Numbered from the stretch's first letter, positions 36,273 through 45,578 are shown. The stretch is DNA of 64,000 bases from Natronosporangium hydrolyticum (GCF_016925615.1 NZ_CP070499.1:2976001-3040000), one strand, 5' to 3'. Translations and numbers: made by a program. The notes: generated from the sequence alone by a model not told the origin.

Positions 36273-37184
36273 TCAGGCGCCCAACACCCGTAGCGCACCA
36301 GGCACCGCGGTGACGGTCACCGGCAACGGTAGGCAGCGCTCGCCGTCGGCGTAGCTGACCACGCCCGCGGCCGAGATCTCCACAGTGGTGGCCCGGTAGC
36401 TGTCCACCAATGGGTGCGCCAGATGGGTGCCCCGGTACGCCAGCGGGCGCAACCGGGTAAGCGTGAACCGGCCCATGGTCCGCCCGATCACGACGTCGAG
36501 CTTACCGTCGGCAGGGTCAGCAGTCGGACAAATCCGGATACCTCCCCCATAAGAGGCAGTATTCCCGAGCGCGACCAGCACCGCCGAGACCTCCAACGGC
36601 TCACCGTCGAGCACCAGCCGATACCGGCGGGGTCGCAGCCGAACCAGCTCCAGGAAGATCGCCACGTCGTACCGCCGGTCGCCGCGCGGCCAGCGGATCC
36701 GATTCGCCCGCTCGTTCACTATCGCGTCGAACCCGGCCGCCAGCACCGCCCCATACCACCGGACCGCACCGTCGCCATTGGTGACCCGGGCCAGGTCGAC
36801 CTGCCGGGTGCCGCCGCTGCGCAGCGCCGCCGCCACCGAATCGGCGGCGCGCATCGGATCGGCCGGCACCCCCAGGGCAGCCGCGAAGTCATTGCCGGTG
36901 CCGGCCGGCACCACCGCCAGTGCGGTCTGGGATCCCGCCACCGCCTGAATCGCCGCGTGCAGGGTGCCGTCTCCACCAACCACCACCAGCGTCGTGGCCC
37001 CCGCCGCCACCACCTCGCGGCAGGCTGCGGTCGCCTCCGCCGCACTGGTGGTACGCAGAACGTCCAGCTCGCCAGCGGCGGCGATGCGCTCCAGCAGCTG
37101 CGGGACCAGCCGCCGGTGCCGACGCCTGCCCGCCGTCGGGTTGGTCAACACCGCGACCCGACCGGCCCGCGGGTCGATCTCCAC
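36273..37184 (-). CDS. Diacylglycerol/lipid kinase (DagK/YegS family)
   Basis: This 303-aa lipid kinase has the DAGK catalytic motif VVVGGDGTLHAAIQAVAGS at about 67-85 and the substrate/ATP segment AVVPAGTGNDFAAALGVP. Eukaryotic-like DagK proteins phosphorylate diacylglycerol to phosphatidic acid for lipid recycling; related YegS proteins phosphorylate other lipids. The start is GTG at 37184. It lies directly upstream of the lipoprotein gene and 50 bp downstream of tatC on the same strand. Confidence 0.87.
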   Translation of the reverse strand: MEIDPRAGRVAVLTNPTAGRRRHRRLVPQLLERIAAAGELDVLRTTSAAEATAACREVVAAGATTLVVVGGDGTLHAAIQAVAGSQTALAVVPAGTGNDFAAALGVPADPMRAADSVAAALRSGGTRQVDLARVTNGDGAVRWYGAVLAAGFDAIVNERANRIRWPRGDRRYDVAIFLELVRLRPRRYRLVLDGEPLEVSAVLVALGNTASYGGGIRICPTADPADGKLDVVIGRTMGRFTLTRLRPLAYRGTHLAHPLVDSYRATTVEISAAGVVSYADGERCLPLPVTVTAVPGALRVLGA

Positions 37185-37234
37185 GCGAAGGACCGTACCG
37201 CATGAAGCAGAAACCGGCGCGCCGGCCGGCGGGG

Positions 37235-38227
37235 TCAGATCAGGTCGTCGTAACGTCGCCGGCTCGGCCCGGATCCGTGGTCGGAGCCGCCGGCTCCACC
37301 CGCCCGACCCCGCGGCTCCGCCTCGAGATCCGCTTCGATGTCGGCGTCGATCGACTCCCCGGCGGTCACCGGCTCAAGCTCCTCGGCGATCGCGGAGATC
37401 TCGTCGTCGGCCAGGTCGTCGAGGGGATCCTGCCGCTTGGCCTTGCGTCGATCGTTCAGGAACGCCACTCCCACCGCCATGAAATACATCGCCGACAGGA
37501 TCGTCGCCAGCAGCAGCATCCCGAACGGACCGGGGTCCGGCGTGGCGAACGACGCGAAGACGAAGCACGCGAAGACCGCCACCCGCCACCAGCTCAGCAG
37601 CTTCTTGGCGCTGACGATACCGGCGAAGTTGAGCATCAGAATCAGCAGTGGCAGCTCGAACCCGACCGCGAAGACCAGCATCACGGTGGTGATGAAGGAG
37701 ATGTAACCGGTCACCTCAAGCTGGATGTCCAGGCCCCGGATCCCCTGGGTCATCAGGAACCGCAGGCCCCGCTCGATCACCACGTAGGCGAGCACCGCCC
37801 CGGCAACGAAGAGCGGCACCGCGATCGACGCGAAGATGTAGGCCCACTTCCGCTCGTGGCGGTGCAGGCCGGGGGCGATGAACGCCCACAGCTGGTAGAA
37901 CCAGATCGGCGCGGCGAGGATCAGCCCCACCCACAAGGCCAGCTTCAGCCGCAGCATGAAGGCGGCGAGCGCGTCCAGCTGCTGCAACCCCGGGCAGGTG
38001 CCGTCCCACTCCGCCAGATCCAGGCTGCAGTACGGACGCTCCAGGATGTCGTAGACCTGCTGCGAAATCACGAACCCGATCACCATGCCGATGGCGATCG
38101 CCAGGGTGGCCTTGAACAGCCGGCTCCGCAACTCCAGCAGATGCTCGATCAGGCTCATCGAGCCTTCCGAGGCGCGCCGGAACCGGCTAGGCCCCCGACG
38201 CCAGGGCAGCAGCTTCACCGGCCCCAC
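37235..38227 (-). CDS. tatC: Sec-independent translocase TatC
   Basis: TatC (330 aa) is the six-helix twin-arginine signal receptor of the Tat exporter. MSLIEHLLELRSRLFKATLA is the conserved N-terminal amphipathic segment and first helix. FYQLWAFIAPGLHRHERKWA is the hallmark cytoplasmic loop, followed by FASFATPDPGPFGM. A long acidic C-terminal tail (about 275-330) is typical of actinobacteria. The start is taken at GTG 38227; a GTG four codons later (VKLLPW) is equally possible. It is the partner of tatA, 46 bp upstream. Confidence 0.95.
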   Translation of the reverse strand: MGPVKLLPWRRGPSRFRRASEGSMSLIEHLLELRSRLFKATLAIAIGMVIGFVISQQVYDILERPYCSLDLAEWDGTCPGLQQLDALAAFMLRLKLALWVGLILAAPIWFYQLWAFIAPGLHRHERKWAYIFASIAVPLFVAGAVLAYVVIERGLRFLMTQGIRGLDIQLEVTGYISFITTVMLVFAVGFELPLLILMLNFAGIVSAKKLLSWWRVAVFACFVFASFATPDPGPFGMLLLATILSAMYFMAVGVAFLNDRRKAKRQDPLDDLADDEISAIAEELEPVTAGESIDADIEADLEAEPRGRAGGAGGSDHGSGPSRRRYDDLI

Positions 38228-38273
38228 CCTTGTTCAGTGCTGGTGTACGCGGCCACGGCCCACGACCGGCCGC

Positions 38274-38552
38274 TCAGTTGTCGCGCACGCGTTCAGCGGG
38301 CGGATCGAGCACCTCGCCGCTCTGCGCCTCGCTCTTCTGCTCTTTGCCCAGCGGTCGCCGGCTGGACGGCGTCTCGGCCTTCTCGTCGAGATCGTCTGGC
38401 TCCGGCTCGTCGACCAACCCTCGGGTCTCAGCCTTGATGATGCGCATCGACCGGCCCAGCGAACGCGCCGCGCCGGGCAGGCGCTTTGCGCCGAACAGCA
38501 GGATCAGCACAGCCACCAGGATGAGGATGTGCCACGGCCTAAGCGGTCCCAT
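38274..38552 (-). CDS. tatA: Sec-independent translocase TatA
   Basis: TatA (92 aa) is the pore-forming subunit of the Tat system. It has a single N-terminal helix (WHILILVAVLILLFGAKRLP), then the hinge and an amphipathic helix ARSLGRSMRIIKAETRGL with the conserved LGxSxRxFK-like pattern. A charged disordered tail follows. It is upstream of tatC on the minus strand, as in M. tuberculosis. Confidence 0.95.
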   Translation of the reverse strand: MGPLRPWHILILVAVLILLFGAKRLPGAARSLGRSMRIIKAETRGLVDEPEPDDLDEKAETPSSRRPLGKEQKSEAQSGEVLDPPAERVRDN

Positions 38553-38675
38553 AGGTGCTCCCGCCGAATCTGTTGGTCACGGTAACGCCCCCATGGTACG
38601 TCCCCCGGCGCCAACGCCATAGCCCACGGCCACCCGGAAACTCAATCGCCGCCCGGCCCGCAACCCAGCTCCGGC

Positions 38676-38939
38676 CTACGGGCGCAGCTGGGCCATTCGC
38701 TGGCGCAGCGCGACCGAGCGCCGCCGCCCCAACTCCGCACGCCGCTGGAGCGCCGCCAGCTCCCCCTGCAGCCGCTGCTGCCCGGGCTGCAGGGCCGCCC
38801 GCTGCGCCGTCTGCTGCGCGGCCGCCGCCGCCAACTGCCGCTGCAGGGTCTCCTGCCGGCTCCGCAGCTGCCCCGCCACCGCAGCCAACACCAGCAACGG
38901 GCCGACCACCAACAGCGCCACCAACCCCCAGATCATCAC
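38676..38939 (-). CDS. Small membrane-anchored coiled-coil protein
   Basis: This 87-aa protein has one N-terminal helix (MMIWGLVALLVVGPLLVLAA, about 1-22). Almost the whole remainder is a predicted Gln/Arg/Ala/Leu-rich coiled coil (QLRSRQETLQRQLAAAAAQQ, LQGELAALQRRAEL). No family is recognised. It lies between tatA and pafC, 6 bases after pafC, so it is probably co-transcribed with pafBC. A role at the membrane, perhaps linked to Tat or division proteins, is speculation. Confidence 0.65.
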   Translation of the reverse strand: MMIWGLVALLVVGPLLVLAAVAGQLRSRQETLQRQLAAAAAQQTAQRAALQPGQQRLQGELAALQRRAELGRRRSVALRQRMAQLRP

Positions 38940-38945
38940 CGGAGC

Positions 38946-39929
38946 CTATCCCGCATGCCCGACCCGCGTGGCCAGGCCGGTGGGAGTGGCGTACGCCTCC
39001 AGCGCCGCGGTGGCTTCGTCCCGCACCGCCTGGGCCAGCGCGCCGGGGGCGACCACCGTCACCTCCGGCCCGAGCCGCAGCACCAGCCGCCGGGCCCAGT
39101 CCAGATCACTGGCGCGCAGCGAGATCAACCACTCCTCCGCCGAATCATCGACCGTCTCGCAGGGGTAATACTCGGCGATCCACCGGGCCGACCGGCCCAC
39201 CCGCAGCGTCACCAGCGGCGACTGCGCCGTCGGCTGAAACACCCGGGCGGGCAACGGGCCGGCGGCGGCCGGCGGCGCCGCCGGCTCGTCCAGCACCCGC
39301 AACTCGTCGATCCGGTCCACCCGGAACCGGCGCACCTCGCCGGCCCGGCGGCACCACGCCTCCAGATAGCCGAACCGGCCGACCACCATCACCCGTACCG
39401 GATCCACCACCCGAACGGTCGTGCGATCGCTGGTCGCCGAGTAGTACGTGATCTCCAGAGCGTTGCCCTGGCCGACCGCGTCCCGCACCCGCTCCAGCGC
39501 TTCGGTGCGTTCCAGCTGCGCCACCGCCACCGGCGGGGCCTCCCCGACCACGGCCTCGATCTTCGCCAGCGCCCGGTCGATCGGCCCGCGGTCGGCCACC
39601 CCGGGCGTCTCCGCCAGCATGCGCAACGCCACCAGCAACGCCACCGCCTCGTCCGGCGTCAACCGAAGCGGCCGGTCCATGCCGGCGTCGTAGGTGATGC
39701 TGACCCGGTCCCCGTCGAAGACCATGTCGATCAGATCCCCCGGGCCGTAGCCGGGCAGCCCACACACCCACAGCAGCTCCAGATCGTCCCGCAGCTGCTG
39801 CGGCGTCACTCCGAGGTCGGCGGCCGCTTCGGCGATCGGAATCCCCGGTCTGGCCTGTAGATACGGCACGAGATTCAGCAGCCGGGTGAGCCATCCGGCG
39901 GCGGCCCGGCCCGTCGGCCGGCCGCTCAC
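38946..39929 (-). CDS. pafC: PafC, WYL-domain DNA-damage regulator
   Basis: This 327-aa protein has an N-terminal winged-helix (LLNLVPYLQARPGIPIAEAA) and a WYL domain (ITYYSATSDRTTVRVVDPVR, FGYLEAWCRRAGEVRRFRVD, about 155-220), then a WCX domain. PafC forms a heterodimer with PafB and activates LexA/RecA-independent DNA-damage response promoters in mycobacteria. The GTG start at 39929 overlaps the pafB stop (GTGA), so the two are co-translated in equal amounts, fitting a heterodimer. Confidence 0.92.
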   Translation of the reverse strand: MSGRPTGRAAAGWLTRLLNLVPYLQARPGIPIAEAAADLGVTPQQLRDDLELLWVCGLPGYGPGDLIDMVFDGDRVSITYDAGMDRPLRLTPDEAVALLVALRMLAETPGVADRGPIDRALAKIEAVVGEAPPVAVAQLERTEALERVRDAVGQGNALEITYYSATSDRTTVRVVDPVRVMVVGRFGYLEAWCRRAGEVRRFRVDRIDELRVLDEPAAPPAAAGPLPARVFQPTAQSPLVTLRVGRSARWIAEYYPCETVDDSAEEWLISLRASDLDWARRLVLRLGPEVTVVAPGALAQAVRDEATAALEAYATPTGLATRVGHAG

Positions 39930-40936
39930 CGGGTGACCTCCGCCGAGGCCGCCCGCGGCGGGCCGGCCGGCTGGTTCGCGATCTCCTTCAACCGACTGAT
40001 CACCGCGTCCCGGACCTCCGGAGGCTCCAGCACCCGCACGTCAGCGCCGTACCCGACCAGCCAGGCGGCGAAGCCGTCCGGGCTGTGGTAAGGCACCACC
40101 GCCAGATCGCCGGTGGCGCCCGAGGTTACCGACTCCGCCCACCGCCGCAGCCCATCGGCCCGGCCGGGGCGTAGCAGCAGCGTCGCGCGGCCGTGCCGGG
40201 GCGCCGGCTCCCGGTCCCGGGCGACGTAGCTGAGCAGATCGACCCCCGCCGGCACCTGGTACGCGTCGGGTCGGCCACTCGCCCGGACCGCGCCGACCAG
40301 CCGCGACAGCCGGAAACACCGGGGCGCCTCCCGGTCGAGGTCGTAACCCACCACATACCACCGCCCCCGCAGGCACACCACCCCCCACGGGTGCAGCCGC
40401 CGCCGGTCCGGCGAATCCCGCTCCGGCACCCGGTAGTCGAAGGTCACCAACCGTCGCTCCCGGGCGGCGGAGACCAGCGGCGCGAAGGCCGGGTCCACCG
40501 TCACCACCGGCTCCACCCCGAGACTGGTCGCCTCCGGATCGAGCTCGACCCCGGCGGCGCGCAGCTTGGTCAGCCCGGACGACGCCGCCGCCGCCAACCC
40601 GGCGTGCTGCCACAGCCGGGACGCCACCCCCACCGCCGCCGCCTCGTCGGGCGCCAACGGGATGTCCGGCAGCGCGTACTCCCGCCGGGCGATCCGATAA
40701 CCGGGTTCGCTGTCGAAGACGCTGTCGGTCCCGGTCTCCAGCGGCACCCCCAGCGCCCGCAGCTCGGCTTTGTCCCGCTCGAACTTGCGCTGGAACGCCT
40801 CGTGCTCGCGGGGGTCGGTCCGGTCGTGCTCATAGCCGGCGACGGTAGCGGCGATCTGCGCCGCGGTCAGAAACCGCCGCGTCGAAAGCAGGCAGATCAC
40901 CAGGTTGACCAGCCGTTCAGTACGCGCGCGAGACAC
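39926..40936 (-). CDS. pafB: PafB, WYL-domain DNA-damage regulator
   Basis: This 336-aa partner of PafC has an HTH region (SRARTERLVNLVICLLSTRR, AAQIAATVAGYEHD) and a WYL domain (VTFDYRVPERDSPDRRRLHP, WYVVGYDLDREAPRCFRLSR). The frame stays open to 41209, but the start is placed at GTG 40936, giving the family-typical VSRARTERLVNL N-terminus. Unlike in M. tuberculosis, it is not directly downstream of pafA: an oppositely oriented DUF3866 gene lies between. Confidence 0.92.
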   Translation of the reverse strand: MSRARTERLVNLVICLLSTRRFLTAAQIAATVAGYEHDRTDPREHEAFQRKFERDKAELRALGVPLETGTDSVFDSEPGYRIARREYALPDIPLAPDEAAAVGVASRLWQHAGLAAAASSGLTKLRAAGVELDPEATSLGVEPVVTVDPAFAPLVSAARERRLVTFDYRVPERDSPDRRRLHPWGVVCLRGRWYVVGYDLDREAPRCFRLSRLVGAVRASGRPDAYQVPAGVDLLSYVARDREPAPRHGRATLLLRPGRADGLRRWAESVTSGATGDLAVVPYHSPDGFAAWLVGYGADVRVLEPPEVRDAVISRLKEIANQPAGPPRAASAEVTR

Positions 40937-40986
40937 TCCCAAGACGCTAGCACCATCCGTACGTATGTGCGTGTCGGCACGCGGAC

Positions 40987-41000
40987 TACCGTCACCGGCG
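40987..41000 (+). promoter_or_regulatory. Candidate leaderless promoter of the DUF3866 gene
   Basis: The -10-like hexamer TACCGT (40987-40992) lies 8 bases before the ATG, and there is no ribosome-binding site. This suggests a leaderless transcript. The sequence around it (TACCGT-nn-CCGGC) resembles the one before the RecB-like nuclease start at 52410-52422. Confidence 0.5.
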
Positions 41001-42104
41001 ATGAGTGGGGTGCGATGGCGCGCCGGCCTGGTCGTGGACCGCGGTCGGTCCTGGCGGGGCGCGCAAGAGGTGACGGTAACGCTGACCGCGCGGGACCAGA
41101 CCGACCCGCCGCAGGTACGCGCCCTGGCGTACCCGTCGTTGGTCGGCGACCCCCAGCCGGGCGACCGGGTGCTACTCAACACCGGCGCGCTGGCGCTCGG
41201 GCTCGGCACCGGGGGCTACGCACTGGTGGTGGCGATCCCGGAACGGCTACCGCCGGACGAGCCGCTCCCGCAGGGCTACGGGCACCTGGTCAAGGCCCGC
41301 TACACCCCACTGCAGGCGATCGTCGGCGGAGTCGACGAACCCGACTCCCCCCATCACCAGACGCTCGCCGACGCCGACGATCTGGCCGGTCTGCCGGTCG
41401 TCACCGCTGATCTGCACTCGGCCCTGCCCGCCGTGCTGGCCGGAATCCACGCCGACGACCCGACCGCGAAGGTCGCCTACCTGATGAGTGACGGCGGGGC
41501 GCTGCCCGCCTGGTTCTCCCGCACGCTGGACGTGCTCGCCGACGCACTCGCTGGCGTGGTCACCGTCGGCCAGGCCTTCGGCGGCGACCTGGAGGCGGCC
41601 AGCCTGCACACCGGTCTGCTCGGCGCCCGGCACGTCCTGGGCGCCGACGTGGCGATCGTCAGCCAAGGGCCGGGAAACCTCGGCACCGGCACCCGCTGGG
41701 GGTTCTCCGGGGTCGCTACGGGGGAAGCGGTGAACGCGGCGGCGGCGCTGGGCGGGGCGCCGATCGGGGCGCTGCGGCTCTCCGGCGCCGACCCGCGGCC
41801 CCGGCATCGGGGCGTCTCCCACCACAGCCTCACCGCCTATGGCCGGGTCGCGCTCGCCCGTGCCGACCTGGCGATACCGGCCGGGCTGGCGCCGGAGTTC
41901 GCCAGCGCTGTCGCGACCGCGCTGAAGCCATTGGCCGACCGGCACCGGCTGGTCACCGTGCCCACCGAGGGACTGCTCGCGGCGCTGCGCGCCAGCCCCG
42001 CGACGCTGTCGAGCATGGGCCGCGGCCTGGCCGAGGACGAGCCGTACTTCCTCGCGGCGGCCGCCGCCGGCCGCCACGCCGCCGGCAAGATCCACCGGTC
42101 GTGA
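41001..42104 (+). CDS. DUF3866-family protein
   Basis: This 367-aa protein matches the actinobacterial DUF3866 family as I remember it. Typical stretches are GLVVDRGRSWRGAQEVTVTL, GYGHLVKARYTPLQ, VAYLMSDGGALPAWFSRTL, GLLGARHVLGADVAIVSQGP and RHRGVSHHSLTAYG. No catalytic function is known. No signal peptide or transmembrane helix is seen, so it is cytoplasmic. It is inserted between pafB and pafA in the opposite orientation. The start is ATG 41001, probably leaderless. Confidence 0.75.
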   Translation: MSGVRWRAGLVVDRGRSWRGAQEVTVTLTARDQTDPPQVRALAYPSLVGDPQPGDRVLLNTGALALGLGTGGYALVVAIPERLPPDEPLPQGYGHLVKARYTPLQAIVGGVDEPDSPHHQTLADADDLAGLPVVTADLHSALPAVLAGIHADDPTAKVAYLMSDGGALPAWFSRTLDVLADALAGVVTVGQAFGGDLEAASLHTGLLGARHVLGADVAIVSQGPGNLGTGTRWGFSGVATGEAVNAAAALGGAPIGALRLSGADPRPRHRGVSHHSLTAYGRVALARADLAIPAGLAPEFASAVATALKPLADRHRLVTVPTEGLLAALRASPATLSSMGRGLAEDEPYFLAAAAAGRHAAGKIHRS

Positions 42105-42124
42105 GCACGGCCCGCCGATCTTCG

Positions 42125-42185
42125 GCCGATCATGAGCTAGATGACCGACACGCCGGGCGTGTCGGTCATCTAGCTCATGATCGGC
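42125..42185. terminator. 61-bp perfect palindrome between convergent DUF3866 and pafA genes
   Basis: Two perfectly complementary 30-bp arms (42125-42154 and 42156-42185) flank a single central g. The arms begin gccgatcatgagctagatg. It lies between the ends of the plus-strand DUF3866 gene (42104) and minus-strand pafA (42210), so it can act as a bidirectional terminator. The exactness and length exceed ordinary terminators, and its outer edge tcggccgatcatg is repeated at the palindromic element in kdd (4783-4795). This suggests a member of a dispersed palindromic repeat family. Confidence 0.85.
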
Positions 42186-42209
42186 GCGGAAAACCGGCGG
42201 AAAACCCGC

Positions 42210-43568
42210 TCACATGCTGGCGATCAGCCGCTCCACCCGCTCGTCGTGGGAACGGAACGGGTCCTTGCACAAGACGGTGCGCTGCGCCTGGTCGTTCAAC
42301 TTCAGATGCACCCAGTCGACGGTGAAATCGCGCCGCTTCTCCTGGGCATGCCGAATGAACTCGCCCCGCAGCCGCGCCCGGGTGGTCTGCGGCGGCGTCT
42401 CCTTGGCCTCGAAGATCTCCAGGTCGCCGACCACCCGGTCGACGTCGCCCCGCCGCTCCAACAACCCGAACAGCCCTCGGCCCCGACGGAGATCGTGGTA
42501 GGCCAAGTCCAGCTGCGCCACCCGCGGATGCGCCAGCGGTAGATCATGACGCCGCTGGTACGACTCGAGCAGGCGGAGCTTGGTGACCCAGTCGACCTCT
42601 CTGGCGACCGGATCCAACTGCCCGGTCTCCACCGCCTCCAGGACCCGCCCCCACAGCTCCACCACCCGCTTGGTGAGCTGGTCGCCGCCGCGCCGCTCGA
42701 CGAACTCCACCGCCTTGGAGTAATACTCCTGTTGGATCTCCAGCGCGCTCGCCTCCTTGCCGTTGGCGAGCCGAACCTTCCGCCGGCCGGTGACATCGTG
42801 GGAGACCTCACGGATGGCACGGATCGGGTTCTCCAGCGACAGGTCCTTCATCACCACCCCGGTCTCGATCATCCGGAGCACCAGGTCAGCCGAGCCGACC
42901 TTAAGCAGGGTGGTGACCTCGTTCATGTTCGAATCGCCGACGATCACGTGCAGCCGCCGATACCGCTCGGCGTCGGCGTGGGGCTCGTCGCGGGTGTTGA
43001 TGATCGGGCGGCTCCGGGTGGTCGCCGAGGAGACCCCCTCCCAGATGTGCTCGGCCCGCTGCGACAGGCAGTAGACGGCGCCGCGCGGGGTCTGCAACAC
43101 CTTGCCGGCGCCACAGATCAGCTGGCGGGTCACCAGAAACGGAATCAGCACGTCGGCCAGCCGACCGAACTCTCCGTGCCGAGAAACGAGGTAGTTTTCG
43201 TGGCAGCCGTAAGAGTTGCCGGCCGAGTCGGTGTTGTTCTTGAACAGGTAGATCTCGCCGGCGATGCCCTCGTCGTGCAACCGCTTCTCCGCGTCGATCA
43301 GCAGCCCTTCGAGGATCCGCTCGCCGGCCCGGTCATGCGCGACCAGGTCCGGCACCGAGTCACACTCGGGCGTCGCATACTCCGGGTGGGACCCGACATC
43401 CAGGTACAGCCGGGCACCGTTACGCAGAAACACGTTGCTCGAACGGCCCCAGGAGACCACCCGACGGAACAGATAGCGCGCCACCTCGTCCGGGCTCAGC
43501 CGCCGCTGGCCGCGGTAGGTGCAGGTGACCCCATACTCGGTTTCCAGCCCGAAAATGCGACGGTCCAT
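42210..43568 (-). CDS. pafA: Pup--protein ligase PafA
   Basis: This 452-aa enzyme activates the Pup C-terminal glutamate as a phosphate and links it to target lysines. It belongs to the glutamine-synthetase-like carboxylate-amine ligase fold, and the length equals that of M. tuberculosis PafA. Conserved elements are [13 protein letters not shown] at the N-terminus (ATP/Mg site), [17 protein letters not shown] with the catalytic-region aspartate, [17 protein letters not shown] and [15 protein letters not shown]. The ATG at 43568 gives [13 protein letters not shown]. There is no ribosome-binding site, and TACTGT (43575-43580 on this strand) lies 6 bases upstream, so a leaderless start is likely. 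Confidence 0.96.
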   Translation of the reverse strand: MDRRIFGLETEYGVTCTYRGQRRLSPDEVARYLFRRVVSWGRSSNVFLRNGARLYLDVGSHPEYATPECDSVPDLVAHDRAGERILEGLLIDAEKRLHDEGIAGEIYLFKNNTDSAGNSYGCHENYLVSRHGEFGRLADVLIPFLVTRQLICGAGKVLQTPRGAVYCLSQRAEHIWEGVSSATTRSRPIINTRDEPHADAERYRRLHVIVGDSNMNEVTTLLKVGSADLVLRMIETGVVMKDLSLENPIRAIREVSHDVTGRRKVRLANGKEASALEIQQEYYSKAVEFVERRGGDQLTKRVVELWGRVLEAVETGQLDPVAREVDWVTKLRLLESYQRRHDLPLAHPRVAQLDLAYHDLRRGRGLFGLLERRGDVDRVVGDLEIFEAKETPPQTTRARLRGEFIRHAQEKRRDFTVDWVHLKLNDQAQRTVLCKDPFRSHDERVERLIASM

Positions 43569-43587
43569 GTAGAGACAGTAGCCCGAA

Positions 43588-43635
43588 GGAGCGGGAGAAT
43601 CCTCCCGCTCCCCCACGAATCCGAGCCCGGATTCG
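43588..43635 (-). terminator. Two tandem hairpins between prcA and pafA
   Basis: Reading on the minus strand, CGAATCCG-4 nt-CGGATTCG (43616-43635) is followed by a hairpin with 10-bp arms ggagcgggag/ctcccgctcc and a 4-nt loop (43588-43611). They fill the 81-bp gap between prcA and pafA. They would terminate or reduce transcription coming from the proteasome core genes, making pafA expression depend on its own promoter. Confidence 0.7.
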
Positions 43636-43649
43636 TCCGGACGACCCGA

Positions 43650-44432
43650 TCAGCCCGAGGATTCACCCTCGTCGGTGGCCTCGCCGTCGCCCGCCGACTC
43701 GGCACCGGCGGGCTCGCCTCCGCCGCCCGACTCCTCGGCCGCCAACGCCGTCAACGCGGCGCCGGTGATCCGCCGGAAGGTCCGGCCCGTGCGGGCCCGG
43801 TCCAGCAACGCCACCTCCAGCTGCTCCGGCGCGACCGACCGGCTGTTGCCGCCCTCGCCGCCGACGCTGGACAGGCCGCGAACCGCCAGCCGGAGACCGG
43901 TGGCGAGCGACTCATCGACCTGGTGGTCGGCGGCGATGTTGCCGACGATCGTGTCCGCTTCACCACCCAGCACCAGTACGCCGGAGGGGTAGTCCTGCAC
44001 CGTACCGTCGTAGGTGATCTTGTAAAGCTCGTCCTGGGCCGGGGCCGCACCCACCTCGGCCACGCAGATCTCGACCTCGAACGGCTTCGTCTGGTCGGTG
44101 AAGATCGCACCGAGGGTCTGGGCGTACGCGTTCGCCAACGCCCGTCCGGTCACGTCGCGTCGGTCGTAGCTGTAGCCGTTGAGGTCCGCCATCCGGACCC
44201 CCGCCCGCCGCAGATTCTCGAATTCGTTGTACCGGCCGGCGGCGGCGAAGCCGATCCGGTCATAGATCTCGCTGACCTTGTGGAGGGCGGTCGAGATGTT
44301 CTCGGCGACGAAGAGCACACCGTCGGCGCAGCTGAGCACGACCGCGTTGCGTCCCCGGGCGATGTTTTTCCGCGCGAACTCCGCGCGGTCACGCATGATC
44401 TGTTCAGGCGACGCGTAGAACTGCATGGCCAC
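43650..44432 (-). CDS. prcA: Proteasome alpha subunit
   Basis: This 260-aa alpha subunit of the 20S proteasome forms the outer rings and the gated entry to the chamber. The N-terminus [20 protein letters not shown] is the family-typical gating helix, followed by the proteasome fold ([38 protein letters not shown]). The C-terminal tail is acidic and Gly/Glu/Ser-rich. The start is GTG 44432 or the ATG two codons in; GGAG lies 12 bases before the GTG. It follows prcB by 55 bp. Confidence 0.95.
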   Translation of the reverse strand: MAMQFYASPEQIMRDRAEFARKNIARGRNAVVLSCADGVLFVAENISTALHKVSEIYDRIGFAAAGRYNEFENLRRAGVRMADLNGYSYDRRDVTGRALANAYAQTLGAIFTDQTKPFEVEICVAEVGAAPAQDELYKITYDGTVQDYPSGVLVLGGEADTIVGNIAADHQVDESLATGLRLAVRGLSSVGGEGGNSRSVAPEQLEVALLDRARTGRTFRRITGAALTALAAEESGGGGEPAGAESAGDGEATDEGESSG

Positions 44433-44487
44433 GGTGGTTCAGCTCTCCTTTGCAGACGATCGGTCAGGGCAGCCGGTGACGGGACGC

Positions 44488-45339
44488 TCAGCCACCGGGG
44501 TTCTCCGTACGGCTCGCCACGACCGCCTCCGCCACCTGGGCGGCCTCCGACTCGGGGAGCCGGCGGGTGCCCTCGGCGGTGGCCGTCATCACCACCGGGT
44601 AGATCTTGCGGATCAGGTCTGGCCCGCCGGTCGCGGTATCGTCGTCGGCGGCGTCGTAGAGCGACTCCACCGCCAACCGCACCGCCTCATCGGCCGGGAG
44701 ACCGGAACGGTAACGCTTCTTCAGCGAGGCCTTGGCGAAGATCGAGCCGGAACCGACCCCCTCGAACCCCATCCGGCTCTCCTCATGGAGGCTGCCCGCG
44801 ATGTCGTAGCTGAAGATCCGGCCCGCCTCGGCCGGGTCGCTGGCGGCCAGATCGAACCCGGCGAAGAGCGGCACGGCGACCAGCCCCTGCATCGCCGCGC
44901 CCAGGTTGCCGCGCACCAGCGCCGCCAGCCGGTTCGCCTTGCCCTCCAGCGAGAGCATCGCGCCCTCGATCTTCTCGTAATGCTCGAGCTCCACCTGGAA
45001 CAGCCGGATCAGTTCATACATCGCGCCGCCGGTGCCGGCCGCGCCGACCAGCGAGTACGGGTCAGCCGCGTACAGCTTGTCGATGTCCCGGGAGGCGATC
45101 ATGTGCCCCATGGTGGCGCGCCGGTCCGCCGCCATCACCACCCCACCGTGACAACGCAGCGCCACCACAGTGGTGGCGTGCGGAGCCAGGTCACTGGCGG
45201 AGCCGGCCGGCAACGGCCGCCGGCCGGGCAGCAGATCGGGGGCGGCGACGCTCAGGAACTGGGTGAAGGAAGAGGTCCCCGCATTGGTGAAGGCGCTGGG
45301 CAGCCCTCGGGAGGTATCACTAACCGCTGACACGTGCAT
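44488..45339 (-). CDS. prcB: Proteasome beta subunit
   Basis: This 283-aa catalytic subunit is made with an N-terminal propeptide and self-cleaves before Thr56 ([13 protein letters not shown]), leaving Thr as nucleophile. The lysine in [10 protein letters not shown]-type subunits is replaced by the usual Arg/Asp arrangement. [14 protein letters not shown] and [19 protein letters not shown]-like stretches match PrcB. The residue before the cleavage site is Ala rather than the Gly of M. tuberculosis. The start is uncertain: ATG 45339, or GTG 45333 (two codons later), which has GAGAGG at ideal spacing. Confidence 0.94.
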   Translation of the reverse strand: MHVSAVSDTSRGLPSAFTNAGTSSFTQFLSVAAPDLLPGRRPLPAGSASDLAPHATTVVALRCHGGVVMAADRRATMGHMIASRDIDKLYAADPYSLVGAAGTGGAMYELIRLFQVELEHYEKIEGAMLSLEGKANRLAALVRGNLGAAMQGLVAVPLFAGFDLAASDPAEAGRIFSYDIAGSLHEESRMGFEGVGSGSIFAKASLKKRYRSGLPADEAVRLAVESLYDAADDDTATGGPDLIRKIYPVVMTATAEGTRRLPESEAAQVAEAVVASRTENPGG

Positions 45340-45509
45340 CCTCTCGTCTGATCTGGCCACACCTGTGATGATCCGTCGAACGCTGCGTCCAGGCTAGTCG
45401 GGTCGGGGGTGGACTGGTGCGCCCGGTCGGGCCCCGCGTGGCGCCGCACGGGTCACGACCCGGACAGCGCTGCGCGCAGCCGCGGCGACCAGGTGCCCGG
45501 GGCCACTGC

Positions 45510-45541
45510 GGAGTCACCCGGCCGAGGTAACCGGTGACTCC
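45510..45541. terminator. Hairpin between pup and prcB
   Basis: Nine-bp arms ggagtcacc (45510-45518) and ggtgactcc (45533-45541) flank a 14-nt loop in the 239-bp gap between pup and prcB. It is a plausible partial terminator or processing site that would uncouple the high pup level from prcBA. No gene is seen in the rest of the gap. Confidence 0.5.
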
Positions 45542-45578
45542 CGAGAGGAGGGACTACCACCGCTAAAGGGCGGTCTGG

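Noticed and set aside
45340-45578. Possible small gene between pup and prcB
   Set aside because: Short minus-strand frames here have no ribosome-binding site and a His/Pro/Ser-rich composition; only the hairpin at 45510-45541 stands out.
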